DNA of 64,000 nt from the NCBI GenBank assembly GCA_025094145.1, contig JALLLS010000093.1:1-64000 (forward strand). Reading direction: 5' to 3'. Below are positions 35,148 to 47,900 of this stretch, in pieces. A program made the position numbers and the translations under genes. Numbering within the stretch: position 1 is the stretch's first letter; every line of letters begins with the position of its first letter. This stretch comes from Spinellus fusiger (Eukaryota > Mucoromycota > Mucoromycetes > Mucorales > Phycomycetaceae). Below the pieces are notes generated by a model. That model was not told the origin of the DNA and ran no database searches. It worked only from the letters and a program-made list of their open reading frames with translations.

Positions 35148-36275
35148 TTAGGCTTTGACATTAGAACTGGACTGTTCTTTCTGTTGATCTTGGTAGTTTT
35201 TAGCCTTGATGTCACTGAGAATATCTTCTCGGTGAGCAGCAATACGATCGGCAAGGTGGTGGTTGGCATCACGGTGGACAGCCTCATCAGCACGAATAGC
35301 AAGAACAACGTCTCTGATGTTGGCATTTGGCTGGAGATTATAATAGTCTAATTGGAAGGAAAGAAAAAAAGAAAGAAAGAAAACACCATGTTAGTAAATG
35401 GAACATGGGTGAGGGTTTGATATGAACTTACCAATAGCAACCTTGGGTGCTGGACCATTGGACATAAGACCAGCATCAATGTCATCAAGGAAATGAGTGT
35501 AAGAAAGAACAGCCTCTTCTTCAAGATATCCAGCTATTCTGTGGCATGTCTTGGGCGAGATGAGATAGAGGAAGAAATAGGTATTGAAAAAAACACCCTG
35601 AGCACCCAGTACCAAGAGACGGTTGGTGAAACTAGGCTGAAGACACTTCATCCATGTCATTAAGTGCATACGCTCATTTTCAGCTTCATGAAGAAGATGG
35701 ACAATCCACCCATGATCTTCTGACATGTTTCGAAGCGATTTCATATGACGAAGCATACCGCCTACCATACCAGGAACTAATCATTCCAGTGTTAGTTGGG
35801 CTACTCCATAGAAAACACACAGAGAATAGAAAGTAAAAAAAAAGAGATGTATAAATATATTACCTGCAGCAATTGTTTCCAACATCACTGCTCTCATATA
35901 GTGATCCCTCCCAAAGTAAGTGTCGGGCAAAGTACGAAGCACCTTGACAAAGCGATAGGCAAACTTATCCCCTAGACCCAAGGGCTCTCGGTGTTTCTTC
36001 ACATCAATATCCATTTTCTCAAGCTCTTGAGATGTTAAATGTGTGACTCTAGAGAATTCAGAACGCATAGGCATTGGGCGTGTGGCTTTGATCTCTCTTA
36101 AAAGATCTTCTGGCATATCGTTCACATCAATCTTAGGAGGACTGGACGATTTTGTCTGAGATGATTTGAAAGATGTGAATGAGATGGTTCTTGTCATGGT
36201 TGGGATGATCCTTGGTTGGCAGAGCATCTTGGCACTTGTAGCCAATAAGGGATAATAGATTGAAGCGTAGTGCAT
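35148..36275 (-). CDS. AOX: Mitochondrial alternative oxidase
   Basis: Three exons (36275-35864, 35776-35432, 35347-35148) close at 318 aa, slightly short for a fungal AOX. It is a di-iron ubiquinol oxidase of the inner mitochondrial membrane that bypasses complexes III and IV. Iron-ligand motifs are all there: [30 protein letters not shown] and [13 protein letters not shown]. The N-terminus ([10 protein letters not shown], then [18 protein letters not shown]) is rich in Arg, Ser and Thr and fits a mitochondrial presequence. The start is the ATG at 36275; an upstream in-frame TTG is ignored. A TATATAAA box lies about 45 bp upstream, giving a very short leader. All residues expected for activity are visible. 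Confidence 0.96.
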
Positions 36276-36317
36276 AGTAAAGAGTAAAGACAATGGATTC
36301 TGATCTATCGCAGGCGA

Positions 36318-36325
36318 TTTATATA
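36318..36325 (-). promoter_or_regulatory. TATA box of alternative oxidase
   Basis: TATATAAA on the sense strand, 43 bp before the start codon. Confidence 0.5.
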
Positions 36326-37142
36326 GAAACCATGAAAAGGCTAACCAACTATATCCATACTATTCTATATTCCGTGTTATTCCGCTTTATTTCTGATTTT
36401 CAGAACTTTTGAACTTTTAGATTTGTGAATATTTTCTTATTTGTGATAATAAAAGAAAATGCATTCGTTTTTGTCCTTTACGCTATTAAATAACATAAAA
36501 AATCATAGGATTTGCCATACATACTAATCATTGAAAAAGTGTGCTATAGAAAATCTAACCACCTTGATGCAAGGTCTATTGCGGATGAAATATATCTTTA
36601 TCCGTTTCTTTCCATTTTCCCTATTTATCCGAAGGCTATCTGATTTTTAAATAGCATATTCTGCCTTAATATCGAGGATCAAATAATATCCTTTTAAAAA
36701 TTGGTCTAATTACACTTTCCGGAAAGAGTGTATGGAATATCATAAAATATCATAAAATAGAATACATTTGTATTTTAGATGGCGATCGACTTATAATGTC
36801 TATCATTATAGTCATTGTTGAATGAAGAGTAGAAGACAATAGACTGTGTTTTATATAGTAGACAAGACAGATCCGATAGAATAAAGAACACAATTGTGAT
36901 TCATATTAGATGACATGTTTCTTATTTATTTATGTTTTAAAACAAAAATAAATATATTCATATAATGGGTTACATCCCTTAATAGCTTCAATTAATTATG
37001 CTATCTAACATCTCTTCATCTATTTATATTTTACATAAAAATAGAGTTATATAGTACCTATATTATCAATTATTATTAGTATGAGAACGCTTTTAGTATT
37101 TCTTATCTACTTGTATCTAAAAGAATATAAAACATATATCTA

Positions 37143-38363
37143 CACACCCAAAGATTTTCTGGCCTTTAAGCGATGATATCTCCTTTTTACATCAATAAAA
37201 AACCTCACCTAATATGTATTTGTGTTTAAAACCAAAGGTTTGCGAGTATCTAAATTATTATTTCCTTATATAATATACCTCACTATCAAACTGTATTATC
37301 AATAGAATATAGTGTTGATGAATAGAATTGTTTATTGTGATAGTATAGCTAATACTATAGTATGACTATAATCACTGCCCAAGTATATTCCCTTCATAGC
37401 AATAGAATCCATACCCTAAAGGTCCTGTGCTTTATCCTTGGAAGATAGATAACTATGCTCAGGAGTATACCCTAGAGACCCTAGACAGTATAGAAGACCA
37501 CCTAAGACTGACTTGAAAAGAGTCTTTACTTGCCTAATAATAATACGGTGAGTATCTGTGGAATACAATGAGATCAGGCCCAGATGATGACACTACTTAC
37601 CTTTTTATCTCAAGAATAGTCCTTGGTAGCGTCTATCACCTTCTTCTATTGTTTCTCTTTGTTAATAATGGCACATTACCTTGCTCAGTTATGCTCATCA
37701 TGACAATTAATTAAGTATAATGTTGTAGTGGCAGTGCAAGAAATAACAAAAGGAAGGGAGTATAAAAACAAATAATAATGTTTCATCTATTATTTTAGTG
37801 ATTCATTCACTAGTCTTCACTCATAAAACCCACAAGTTAAACAGTTCACACTCTATTTGCCTTGGATCTAAAGAATAGTATTAGAAACAATACCTTGTTA
37901 TCATTAAGCACCATTGTTAATACCAGTTACAATAAGATAATTAAGGTGATTATGAATATTGAGTCAATAAATGAATACACTGTTCTCAACACAAGTAAGT
38001 TTAGTTCTATTTTATGGACAACGACCACTAGAGTTAATTCAGTGTGTGTTCTATAATAAATATCTTTAAACATTGTTACGCTGCAAATACTATGGGCTTA
38101 TAGTTAACACATTATGTTAAACAATAAATGCAGTGACTGAGTTGTGATTTTGGAGTGATTCTTGTTCTATTTTTTGTCTTTACATCCAATTCTATATTTT
38201 TTAATTACAAAGTCAATAGCCATTGCTAAAATAGGCAATCAGAGTTTGAAACTGTCCATTTAGACAGCGAAAAGGCCTTTTTAAACACATTAGCCAATCA
38301 TAAGAATATTGCGATCTTATTCTCAGAATATTTCCTTATATATCCCAATAATCTCCTGGTGTG
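37143..38363 (+). mobile_element. TIR element C (1.2 kb), TA-flanked, without the nuclease part
   Basis: Left end CACACCCAAAGATTTTCTGG (a variant of the TIR) and right end CTCCTGGTGTG, each flanked by TA (37141-37142; 38364-38365). 37210-37705 is nearly identical to the module of elements A and B. The remaining part (37720-38340) instead resembles the degenerate copy at 25.3-26.5 kb. It has no nuclease remnant. Confidence 0.75.
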
Positions 38364-38623
38364 TAATAAGGAGAGATATTGAGGATAAATAATGCTATTA
38401 ATTAAATTCAGCAACATACTGGTCATATCAAAGTGATCGTAACTGTATAATTACCTTTTATATTCAACCTACTATTATAAAGCTCAGAGACCTAACAAAT
38501 TAATGAATAAATGCAAAGATGCCTGCTTTTGATCCAACTGACTTTAATCAAACCTTAAGTTACGTACTCAAACTAAAACAGGCATTTATAGCCAATCATA
38601 TTCGTATTAATAACTGAAGATCA

Positions 38624-38659
38624 ACTCATTTCTTTTTATATTAATAAATCTCCTGGGGT
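38624..38659 (+). mobile_element. Second right-hand end of the element family
   Basis: TTTCTTTTTATATTAATAAA followed by TCTCCTGGGGTGTAC matches the right end of elements A and B with one mismatch. A TAAATGCTATTAAT motif follows at both 38395 and 38780, suggesting a nested or tandem relic. Confidence 0.5.
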
Positions 38660-39796
38660 GTACAACCTGTGATTTCAGATACCTCCGAAGTGTTTAGTTG
38701 AGTCATGTCCAGTATCTACTGTCTCCATCTGTCTTTACTTAGCATATGAGAATAAAACAAGTTCTCATGCATTTACAGATAAATGCTATTAATAAGTTCA
38801 GGTGTTCGGGTATTGATAGGTTCTACCTCATGTCTATTTTTAATAATGTAAAGAAACTACTGAATCATAACCCCCAGTGATACAATGAGGATTGTCATTG
38901 AAGAAGATTGAAGCCAAAATAGATATTTCACTTATCAACTCCAACTTTCGCCGAAATGTGAAATATGACTATTCAGCAGAAAATTAAGTTTCTATTATTA
39001 CCGGTAATAATATACTTATCAGTGTAATTATCAGTGTAGTTATCAACACAACTATAATAATAAAAATAATAAAAAGCAAGTGAAGTGTGCTAGATTAGCT
39101 CAGCCAGTCTCTTTATCCAAACTAGGTCAGGGAGTGTTTTTCTATTCAAGAACTTAGTTTCATATACTCTAGTGCCTCTTTGCTCTCATCACCACACGTA
39201 TATACATATCTTTGTGAATTGCTCAACACTACCCTATACCAACACTCATTTGATGAGTAAATCAGTACTTATCTAAATTGGAGTATAACATTATATTTAA
39301 GCCAAGCACTAATTATGATAATGAAGCTGAATAATAACCTATATTATGAATTCGTATTGCAAAGGTGCTGGTAATTCTATTTGTGCCTTTTCTTTTTGAA
39401 TATTTCTCAAGTCGGATATATCCATTCAATCTATAAAAAAGTATAGGTTTTATAAAGTAATAAACATTCTTCTGGATCTGCCCCATTGTTTATCTATTGA
39501 GCTTGTGTTTTACAGGAGTCTAATTCAAAATGAAAGAGAAAGAAAAGAGGATTTGTAGATTAATTGTGTTTCTTCTTAAGATATTATGTAAATACTTTAC
39601 ACTGTAAAATGTATTATACAATGCTCTTGATACAGTGCCATGTCACTTATCAACTCTTATCATTGGGTATAATAACACCTCTACTCATATCTATCTAATT
39701 GTTCTTCTTTCCATTTTTCATTGATATTCAAATACTTCTTTCAAAATTATTTATCAAATGTGGTGTATGCAACTGTTTTCATTATTGAGCCAGACT

Positions 39797-40674
39797 CTAA
39801 GCTGTTTGAGCCTTGTCTTCTGCCTTGGGTTCTGCCTTTTTTGATTTCTGACACTCCACCTTATGTCTTTTGTAATCATTCACCTGGCACTCACGAGAAC
39901 AATACCAGATTGACTTGCAACCACCACAGCACATAAGAGGCTTGTCCTTATCTTCTTTACGGTGGGATGAACCACACTGCGAACACTGTTTAGGACTGGG
40001 ACTGAAAGATGGAGTAAGGAAACCAGACTGTATCAGTTGCTCAATCTTGGCATTGTATTGCATAGGAGGAGCCTCTTCCTGTTTGATCAACTTGCGCGCA
40101 ACTTCTGGTGTTTCATGGATCTGTATTGCTTCACGCTTGATGTTGCTTGTGCCTGAAGCCTGACCATAGAGATACTCAAATCTGGCTTCTGCTGCTTTTC
40201 CCTTGACGTAGTAGTCATGTGATTCTGTCTTCTTTCCCTTTTGGTGAAGGACAATGGCCAAGGAGTAAAGAGCAGTGAAGTAGTTGGTAGAGTCAGGGTG
40301 ACTGTGTTGGATAAAGAGTTTGTAGTTGCGAATGGCATTTTCGCGTTCCTTCAATGACATGTAAACAGTGCCCAAAATACTATAGGCCATTACAAAAGAA
40401 GGGTCTTTTTGAAGAGATACTTCGAGATCCTTGACACCAAGTCTAAATACATGTATTGGTTTTCTCTTCTTTCTTTGGTTCTGTTTCCTTATTGGAATTG
40501 GCTATAGTGCTTACCTCAATTTACCAAGTGATAATTGGCATGATGCACGGATGTAGTAGATGCAGGCAGGTACATCGTCATAAGAGTCGATGGCGATGGT
40601 TAATGTGGAGATACTAAGAGTATGTGTTAAGTATCAACATACACACACAAACACAAACACAAACACAAACACAA

Positions 40675-40711
<37 letters not shown>

Positions 40712-41237
40712 CTTACCAGTGCTGGTATTGCTTTCCAACCAACAAGATCCATGCAGAAAAGAACAGACTCTCTTTGATATAGAAGCCCTCCTGCTGATCC
40801 TTGGGAATGGGTCTTAATAACACCTTCTCGTACTGCTGACCAAGAATCAACACGCGTTCTGACATAGGTGCTGCCTTTTCATCCATGATCCACGCGCTAA
40901 TCATAGTCTCTGCTGCCTTTTTGACGTCTTCCTCGTACTTTTCGAGCACATCATCCTCCAAAGTGCGGGGAATGGTCATACAAAGGTCATAGCCCTGGAG
41001 GAAGAGAGCCTTGGCCTTTTGGTAGCGCTGGACATCAGGATCCGTTGTTTCCTCAGCCTTTCCTCGTGCTGCCAACAGGTCATACATGACAAGACGCTGT
41101 GTTCCTTCCAAGAAGCGGTCCTGATAGACTTCTTCTTTGGGTTGTTCTTCTGTGCTTGCCTCAGGAGTGCTTTTGGAGATGGACAACTTGTCTTGAGTTT
41201 CCTGAGCGAGGACTTCGGGTGTAACAGCAACAGTCAT
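39797..41237 (-). CDS. TPR-repeat protein with C-terminal MYND zinc finger
   Basis: Three exons (41237-40717, 40613-40515, 40442-39797) close at 421 aa. The centre has TPR-like helices (YDDVPACIYYIRASCQLSLGKLRLGVKDLEVSLQKDP, then SFVMAYSILGTVYMSLKERENAI, YFTALYSLAIVLHQKG). The C-terminal MYND finger is complete: CSQCGSSH, MCCGGCKSIWYC, SRECQVNDYKRHKVEC. MYND fingers bind proline-rich partners; TPRs mediate protein contacts, so an adaptor role is likely but the partner is unknown. The tail KKAEPKAEDKAQTA is charged. The first intron carries a CA/TA microsatellite. I do not recognise a named orthologue. Confidence 0.85.
40635..40712. repeat. (CA)n(TA)n in first intron of TPR-MYND gene
   Basis: ACACAAACAC units, then AC, then AT dinucleotides, directly before the exon donor (on the sense strand). 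Confidence 0.9.
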
Positions 41238-41790
41238 AATGAGAATAGAGAGATGAGAAAGTGAAAAAAAAGAAGAGGTGGAGTGAGAGCAGGTCCTCTA
41301 CAAATACTTGACTCAAGCGCTGTTTCAGTGAATATATTAGCCAATGAGGATCTGCCGTGGCATGGAGGTATAAGGGCTCGGGTTCCTTATTGTGGTGGAG
41401 TGCATCTCTACCAGGTCCACACACACCCCTCTTTCGACATAACCACTTGCCATAATTTAACTAATTAAACAGTGGCGAGTTCTGTGGATAATCTATTATT
41501 TACAGAACTCTCTGCCCTGTGTCTACATAAAAAGACAGTGGAAACAAGTGACATCTCTTTCAAGGATGGGGGGGGCTGTGGATAAGCACAAGAGTGGAGC
41601 ATCAAATTCCTATGAGTGGAGTATCAAATTCAAGGTACAAGTCAAAGGTACAGGTGCCAGGTGCCAAGCAACCAATCAACAATTATCCAATGCTATTGGT
41701 TGCTAAAGTGACAGTTATCAATTGCCATGGCTCTTACTCTACAAATGTAAAATCACTCAAACATGGCTTCATAACCTAGCAACCCACCTA

Positions 41791-44502
41791 CACACCAGGA
41801 GATTTTTCTGGCTTTTAGGCGAGGATATCTCCTTCCTTTCACGTCTAATAATTTCTTGTCTTTTATGAAACTGTATTTAAAATCAAAAGGTTTGCGTATC
41901 CAAATTATTATTTCCTTATATAATATACCTCACTATCAAATTGTATTATCAATAGAATAGTGTTGATGAATAGAATTGTTTATTGTGATAGTATAGCTAA
42001 TACCATATTATGACTATAGTCACTGCCCAAGTATATTCCCTCAATAGAAATAGAATCTATACACTAAAGGCCTTGTGATTTATCCTTGGAAGATAGATAA
42101 CTATGCTCAGGAGTATACCCTAGAGACCATTGACAGTATAGAAGGAAGAAGACCACCTGAGACTGACTTGAAAGGAGTCTTTACTTGCCTAATAATAATA
42201 CGGTGAGTATCCTGTGGAATACAATGAGATCAGGCCCAGATGATGACACTACTTACCTTTTTATCTCAAGAATAGTCCTTGGTAGTGTCTATCACCTTCT
42301 TCTATTGTTTCTCTTTGTTAATAATGGCACATTACCTTGCTCAGTTATGCTCATACTGAAGAGTACTTGATTGTTATACTGTGGGCTTATAGTTAACACA
42401 TGTTAAACATTAAATACAGTGATTGAGTTGCAATGTCAGGTTTACTTCTTCCTTTTATCCAACTTTATAGTGTTTAATTACACAGTCCATAGTCAATGCC
42501 AAGACAGACAGACAGTGAAAATGTTCTTTTCAAATACATTATCCAACCAAAGAAATAATATAAATTCATTGTTCATGTATTTACTTATATATCCCAAAAA
42601 TATTCTGTTGCTATGAGACAAGAGACACATAGGACCTCGTAAGGCTGGTTACTCATACGAAGATTGACAGAAAAGAGAAGGGTGTGGGCTGACAGAAGGC
42701 AAACTAATGGTTGTAATAATAATGGCATTCTATGGAAATACAGAAAGAAAACAAGTCGAGAATAAGAAACAGTCAGCTGTCCAAGTCCTTAAAACTTATC
42801 TTGTTTATACTCTAGGAAGCTGTTTGGATCAAAGTCTATTTTATTAAAGATGTAGATGACTACACTTTTATATTAGTTTGCTATTTATTTTTTTACTATT
42901 TATTTCTCTAATTTGCTATTCTCAAGCAATAGATATGGTCTTCATAGAATATTCAGGCAGACTGGGAAGGATAACTGTCCTGTCCTATAGTGTGTATAAT
43001 TTTGGTTCTGTATTTCAAGGCCATAGAATTCCAGGAAGTGATTTTGTTGTAAGAAGGGTTTCTCTCTTCCCTTGAAACATACATAGGACAAGAGGAGGGA
43101 ATCCATCTCTAAATTTACTGAAATGTTATTGTTGTATAGCTTTGATCATTATAGCTTAAAAAGATATGTATATAAGTAGCCTCAATATCTATACTATGTA
43201 ACTTTGAGTAGTATATCCTTTATTCTGCAATAAAAGGCACTGTGGTTATCAACAGGACCACCGGAGAGATAAATGTATAGATATTGGGTCTCTAGCAAGG
43301 ACAACGAAATGGAGTATTGGATACAAAGTCTGGTAAGGGAAATCAAAGAGGGTACATGAACAGGAACACAACACACGATTTGAGCACAACTGGTAACTAG
43401 GCAACTGTTCTTTAACGAATTCTTTTCTTTTTAGATGTTGTTGTAGTCTGCATTACTTTGGTAGTTCTGATTAAGCAAATGACTTGTGAAATTTGGTTTT
43501 GTTCTCTTCTGTTTGGATATTAATACCTGCTAATTACACTGTCTGTTGTTCTTCATAACTTCTACCCTCTTTAACTTGTTTGCCTTTGTCTAGCATATAA
43601 ACCAACAGTTGTGATCTGGTGAGTGTTTGTGTATGTTTATTGTGTCTGACATGTTAGTCAGTTTCTATTTTATATTCTTTTACTATAATAAACCCAGTGA
43701 ATCCGTTAAAAAGGCAAAGGCAAGAAGAAGGTGCCAGTGCAAGGGTAATACGACATACACACATAGAGAGTACATTAATACATCTTGGACTCATTATTTT
43801 TACTATTATTTTATTATTAAAAAGGGGTATTGGCACCTAAGAATATTGGAGTACGATCCTACCAAACTGCCTGTAATTGCTTATGGCACAGGAATAAAGG
43901 TAAAAGATGCTGCCAAATTTAAAGGTCATCGTGTTGGTTTGACGAGGGTTTTATATCAATCATTGAAAAAAAGAGACAAAAGGGTGGAGATCTTCTTGTA
44001 GTTGATGTTGATGAGTCTAGAATATCGAGGCTAAGCATGATTGACCTCTCACTTAATATGAATAGCTCTTCTAACAGTTGCTCTGTCTTTTTCTTTCTTT
44101 CTTAAGATCTGCCACACTTATAACACAAATAACCTCACTGAGGTATTTATTAATTTCAACAATATCCACGCTTGCCAAAGTTGTGGAATTGTTTGGAACA
44201 GAGATGTGAATGCATCAAAGAATATCTATACAATTTCAGAAGAGTGTTTAAAGGGTCACTACAGACCAGCTCCATTCTGTAGAAAAGAATAGATATTTTC
44301 ATTCATATTATATATCGCCACATCGAAAGTGATTTCCTTCGGGATTCAGATATTTACATGTAAATTATAATAATAATCTTTATTTAAGAACTAACATGAA
44401 TACATTTTAATTTATTTTTGCTCCTTTTCAAATCGATGTGTCATTTCTTAAACAATTGTAGTTTGACTATTTCTTTTTATATCCTAAAGATCTCCTGGTG
44501 TG
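41791..44502 (+). mobile_element. TIR element B (2.7 kb), TA-flanked, longest copy, carries Fanzor/TnpB-like remnant
   Basis: Left end CACACCAGGAGATTTTTCTG, right end inverted to CACACCAGGAGATCTTTAGG: 13 perfect bases. TA lies on both sides (41789-41790; 44503-44504). 41880-42640 matches element A almost base for base; about 0.9 kb (42650-43690) is absent from A, so A looks like an internal-deletion form of B. No transposase frame is seen. Confidence 0.82.
43800..44300 (+). pseudogene. Second Fanzor/TnpB-like C-terminal remnant
   Basis: Same order as in element A: ILEYDPTKLPVIAYGTGIKVKD, FKGHRVGLTRVLYQSLKK, a frame break, LLVVDVDESRISRL, ICHTYN, IHACQSCGIVWNRDVNASKNI (zinc-ribbon CxxC at 44173-44184, RuvC-III Asp codon at 44203). 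Here the GxG motif is GTG, where element A has DTG. The upstream 43627-43800 frame (NKPSESVKKAKARRR) may be an N-terminal continuation. The remnant ends at an in-frame stop after CRKE. Non-functional as it stands. Confidence 0.7.
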
Positions 44503-44906
44503 TAATTAACTACTTGGCAACCCATCCAATCCATCACCTGATCTCTCCATCCTTCTGTATCTTAGCAACCCTCTGAACAGCCTATTATCCAGCCTATCAG
44601 CTATTCTTTCCACTCACTTATCTCCTCCAATCAACACTCAGTATTCTACCCTCTCCAAGAGAAGACTATAAAATATCTTTCTGTCTGAGATTCATTTATT
44701 TCTTATGGCTGTGATAAAGCCATTTATTTTTTCTTGTAAAATTGCCCTTCATTGTATGTCGACCATTTCAAAAGAATCGACTGCCTATTAGTCAAGCCCT
44801 ACACTCGCACTGATCTTTACTCAACCGAGAAACCACCAGAATTAAAAGGACAGCATCTCCTTTTTTCCCTGCATCTTCTATTACTATTCTGTAGGCTGAC
44901 TACGGA

Positions 44907-47900
44907 ATGAACAATACTTCTCTTGAGAATGATACTTCAACCGTTGATGAAAACAAGTCCACGTCCACTCGTCTGCCTATTGACACTCCTCTCTGCTCAC
45001 CATCATCTTCTGACGGAAGGTACTCGCCCTCACCAGACTCACCTTCCGCTGCACCTTCTTCTCCACTGTCTCATCAGCCCTGTGCATCCCAACCACCTCA
45101 TCCACTGCCAGAAAACTACCAACTCACTCGCAGCGTATGGATAGCCTTTGGCCTATGGGTCAGTGTCTTTCTATCAGTTCTCTTTATTACTCTTGATTCA
45201 TTCAGCCACTACCAAAGAGACATCAGCGACTGTAGAGAAAGCTATGCTCGTCCTCTCTATATTCAACAGACAGGGTTTGATAGTGAAATGACCCGGTTTG
45301 CTGGAAAATATGCACTGTATCTCTACCGAGAAAAGGGAATCGATGTTTCTGGAATGGTAAATCTACAGACACATCTATGCAAGAGGAGATACTGATGATC
45401 TCTTATATTAGCTCACTGGAGTGCCTGTTCTATTTATTCCAGGTCATGCGGGCAGCTATAAACAGATGAGATCCATTGCTGCAGAAGCATCTTACTACTA
45501 CTATCAGAACTATGCACGACAGCACGACAGTCTGGAAGATGGTGTGCGTAGTCTGGACTTTTTTACAGGTAATCTCTCTCTTTCTCTTTCTCTCTCTCTC
45601 TCTCTATATATATATACATACATACACATACACACATATATATCTTCTTTCTTGTTTTCATGAGGATAACGTGCTCCTCCAGTGGACTTTAATGAGGAGT
45701 TTTCTGCACTGCATGGACAATCCTTATTAGAACAGGCAGAGTATTTGAATGATGCAGTCGATTATATTCTCAAGCTGTATCCTCACTCAAGAAGACTTGG
45801 CCCAAAGATAAACCAGGACCTGCCTGACCCTAATTCTGTCATCATTCTTGGCCATTCAATGGGTGGTGTAGTGGCCAGGGCAATGATCACCCTGAACAAT
45901 TACCAACCAGGCACAATCAACACCATCATCACACTCTCCACCCCTCACCTCCTACCACCTGTCAACTTTGATTGGAAGATATCCAAAATATACGATGCTA
46001 TTCATGATGCATGGTCAAGAGAGTGGAGGGGTGGGGCTGCTACCACTCTCAACCACCTACAGGACATTTCTCTGATCTCTGTGGCAGGAGGGACCCTGGA
46101 CAATATCATCTGCTCAGATTCAGCCAATGTAGCCACCTTTCTTCCCTCGACCCACGGATTCACTGTCTTTTCTACCACAGTTCCCCATGTATGGACAGGC
46201 ACAGATCATATCTCCATTCTCTCCTGCAGCCAATTCATCAAAATATTAGCCAAAACAATGTTGGAGTGTGTGGACGCAAGACGAGCAGCCCAAACAAAGC
46301 CACTGGAAGAGAGAATGAGTGTGATGAAAAGGGCTTTTCTCAGTGGTTTAGAAGAGAGAAAAGGAGATGGATCTGATATTGAGCTTGGTAAGAATCCATC
46401 TCATCCCACGTTAGATTAATGATCTCTTGCAAGGTGATTCTATTCTGTATGATATACCAGAGGCACTGGTCCTGATACTTTTGCCAGGAGAACCACTGAT
46501 CATTAAGGAAGAGTGGAAAACAAAGATGGTTCTGATACCTATAGACAGAGACAAGAACCCACAGGGTGGATTCAATGTTCTCACAGACCAGTCAGTGGGG
46601 TCCATGAAGCCAGTGGATCTACATGTGTGCACCAAAAGTGAAGTGCCTTCTGACATTGTACGTGTGCGGTGTCGTTCTATTCAATCCATTGCAGTGCCAT
46701 TGCCTGCCTCTACTTACCAAAATGCCCCCTCCTCACCAGAGAACACATTTACATTTGCCAGCATCTACTATTCTGAAATGACAGACTATGACTTTCTTGC
46801 TGTGACTTATAAGCCTGGATCCGAGGGGTTTTTAATTGCACACAGCATAGATCCACAGCACACACACACCCATGTTGACCAATCCATGGTGTCCATTGCT
46901 CGTCATGGTATTTCCTTGAAGATAGACCCTGCCTTAGTGTCTTTTGTTCATATTCCTGCGATTGAAAGTCCAATGCTTGCCTACCACTTGAAGTTTTCTA
47001 GACCTTCTTGCAAGGTAAAAACAGGACTGTTCGCACCCTTTCTGCGCCAGTCTATCTTCACCATGCATGAATCCAAGTTCCATGTGAATATAGATGAGCA
47101 AGAGACTGTCGGTATTTCTCTTCATGGCCGTACTGCCTTTTCTACCGTCTCTACTTCTCATGGAAAGAATCCACATGGCCTCACACTGCAGTTCTGGGCT
47201 GATCCTACCTGCCCACATCCCATCCATGTGGATCTTTCTATTGACTGGTATGGTAGTGCAGGCAGGATTGGGTTTAGGAATGGAGTGATGTTTTCTGCCT
47301 TTGCATTTGTGATTGTTATTCTTGTCTTTGCTGCACAGATCCGTTGTTATAATATGACAGGTAAAAGAAAAGAAAAGAGGCAGTGTTGTATCTGTAGTGG
47401 ATGTTTCCAACTCACCTAGGCTTTGGTATAAGGCATTTTCCCTCATTTTGGGTATGGATTGACCTTTTGTGTTCGTCATGTTCTTCCCCTGATCCTGGTG
47501 GTGTTGGCTCTTGTTAGCTACTACCAGCCCATTGGATCCAGGGTGTTTACTGCCTTCAATCCTACGTATTCTCCTACTGCTAATTATCCACACAATGCCT
47601 TTGACTGGAATGCCATGTGGAAGAAGGGGACCTTTCCTATGGCATGGCATACCATTCTCCTGGGCAACACAGATCCATTCTTTTGGTGGATTCCTTTAGT
47701 GGGTCTGTTGTTGAGTGTAGGGTTGATCTGTATTGTTTGGCTATTGCTTGAGGTTTTCCTATGGATGTCGGCAGCTCTTTGTTCACTCTCCATGTCTTTA
47801 TGGGCGGGTTCTTATCGACTCTATCCACGCCTCAGTGAGACCCGCTACCAGCAATTCCAAAGGCGTGCGGTGACTACAGTTGTTCTCTTTGTGCTTGTAG

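Larger units (their letters stand above)
36326..39796. other. AT-rich spacer with transposon relics; no gene
   Basis: 3.5 kb between the divergent-side promoter of AOX and the 3' end of the TPR-MYND gene. It contains element C (37143-38363) and a second element end near 38624-38660. The rest is AT-rich sequence with no open frame of note. Confidence 0.6.
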
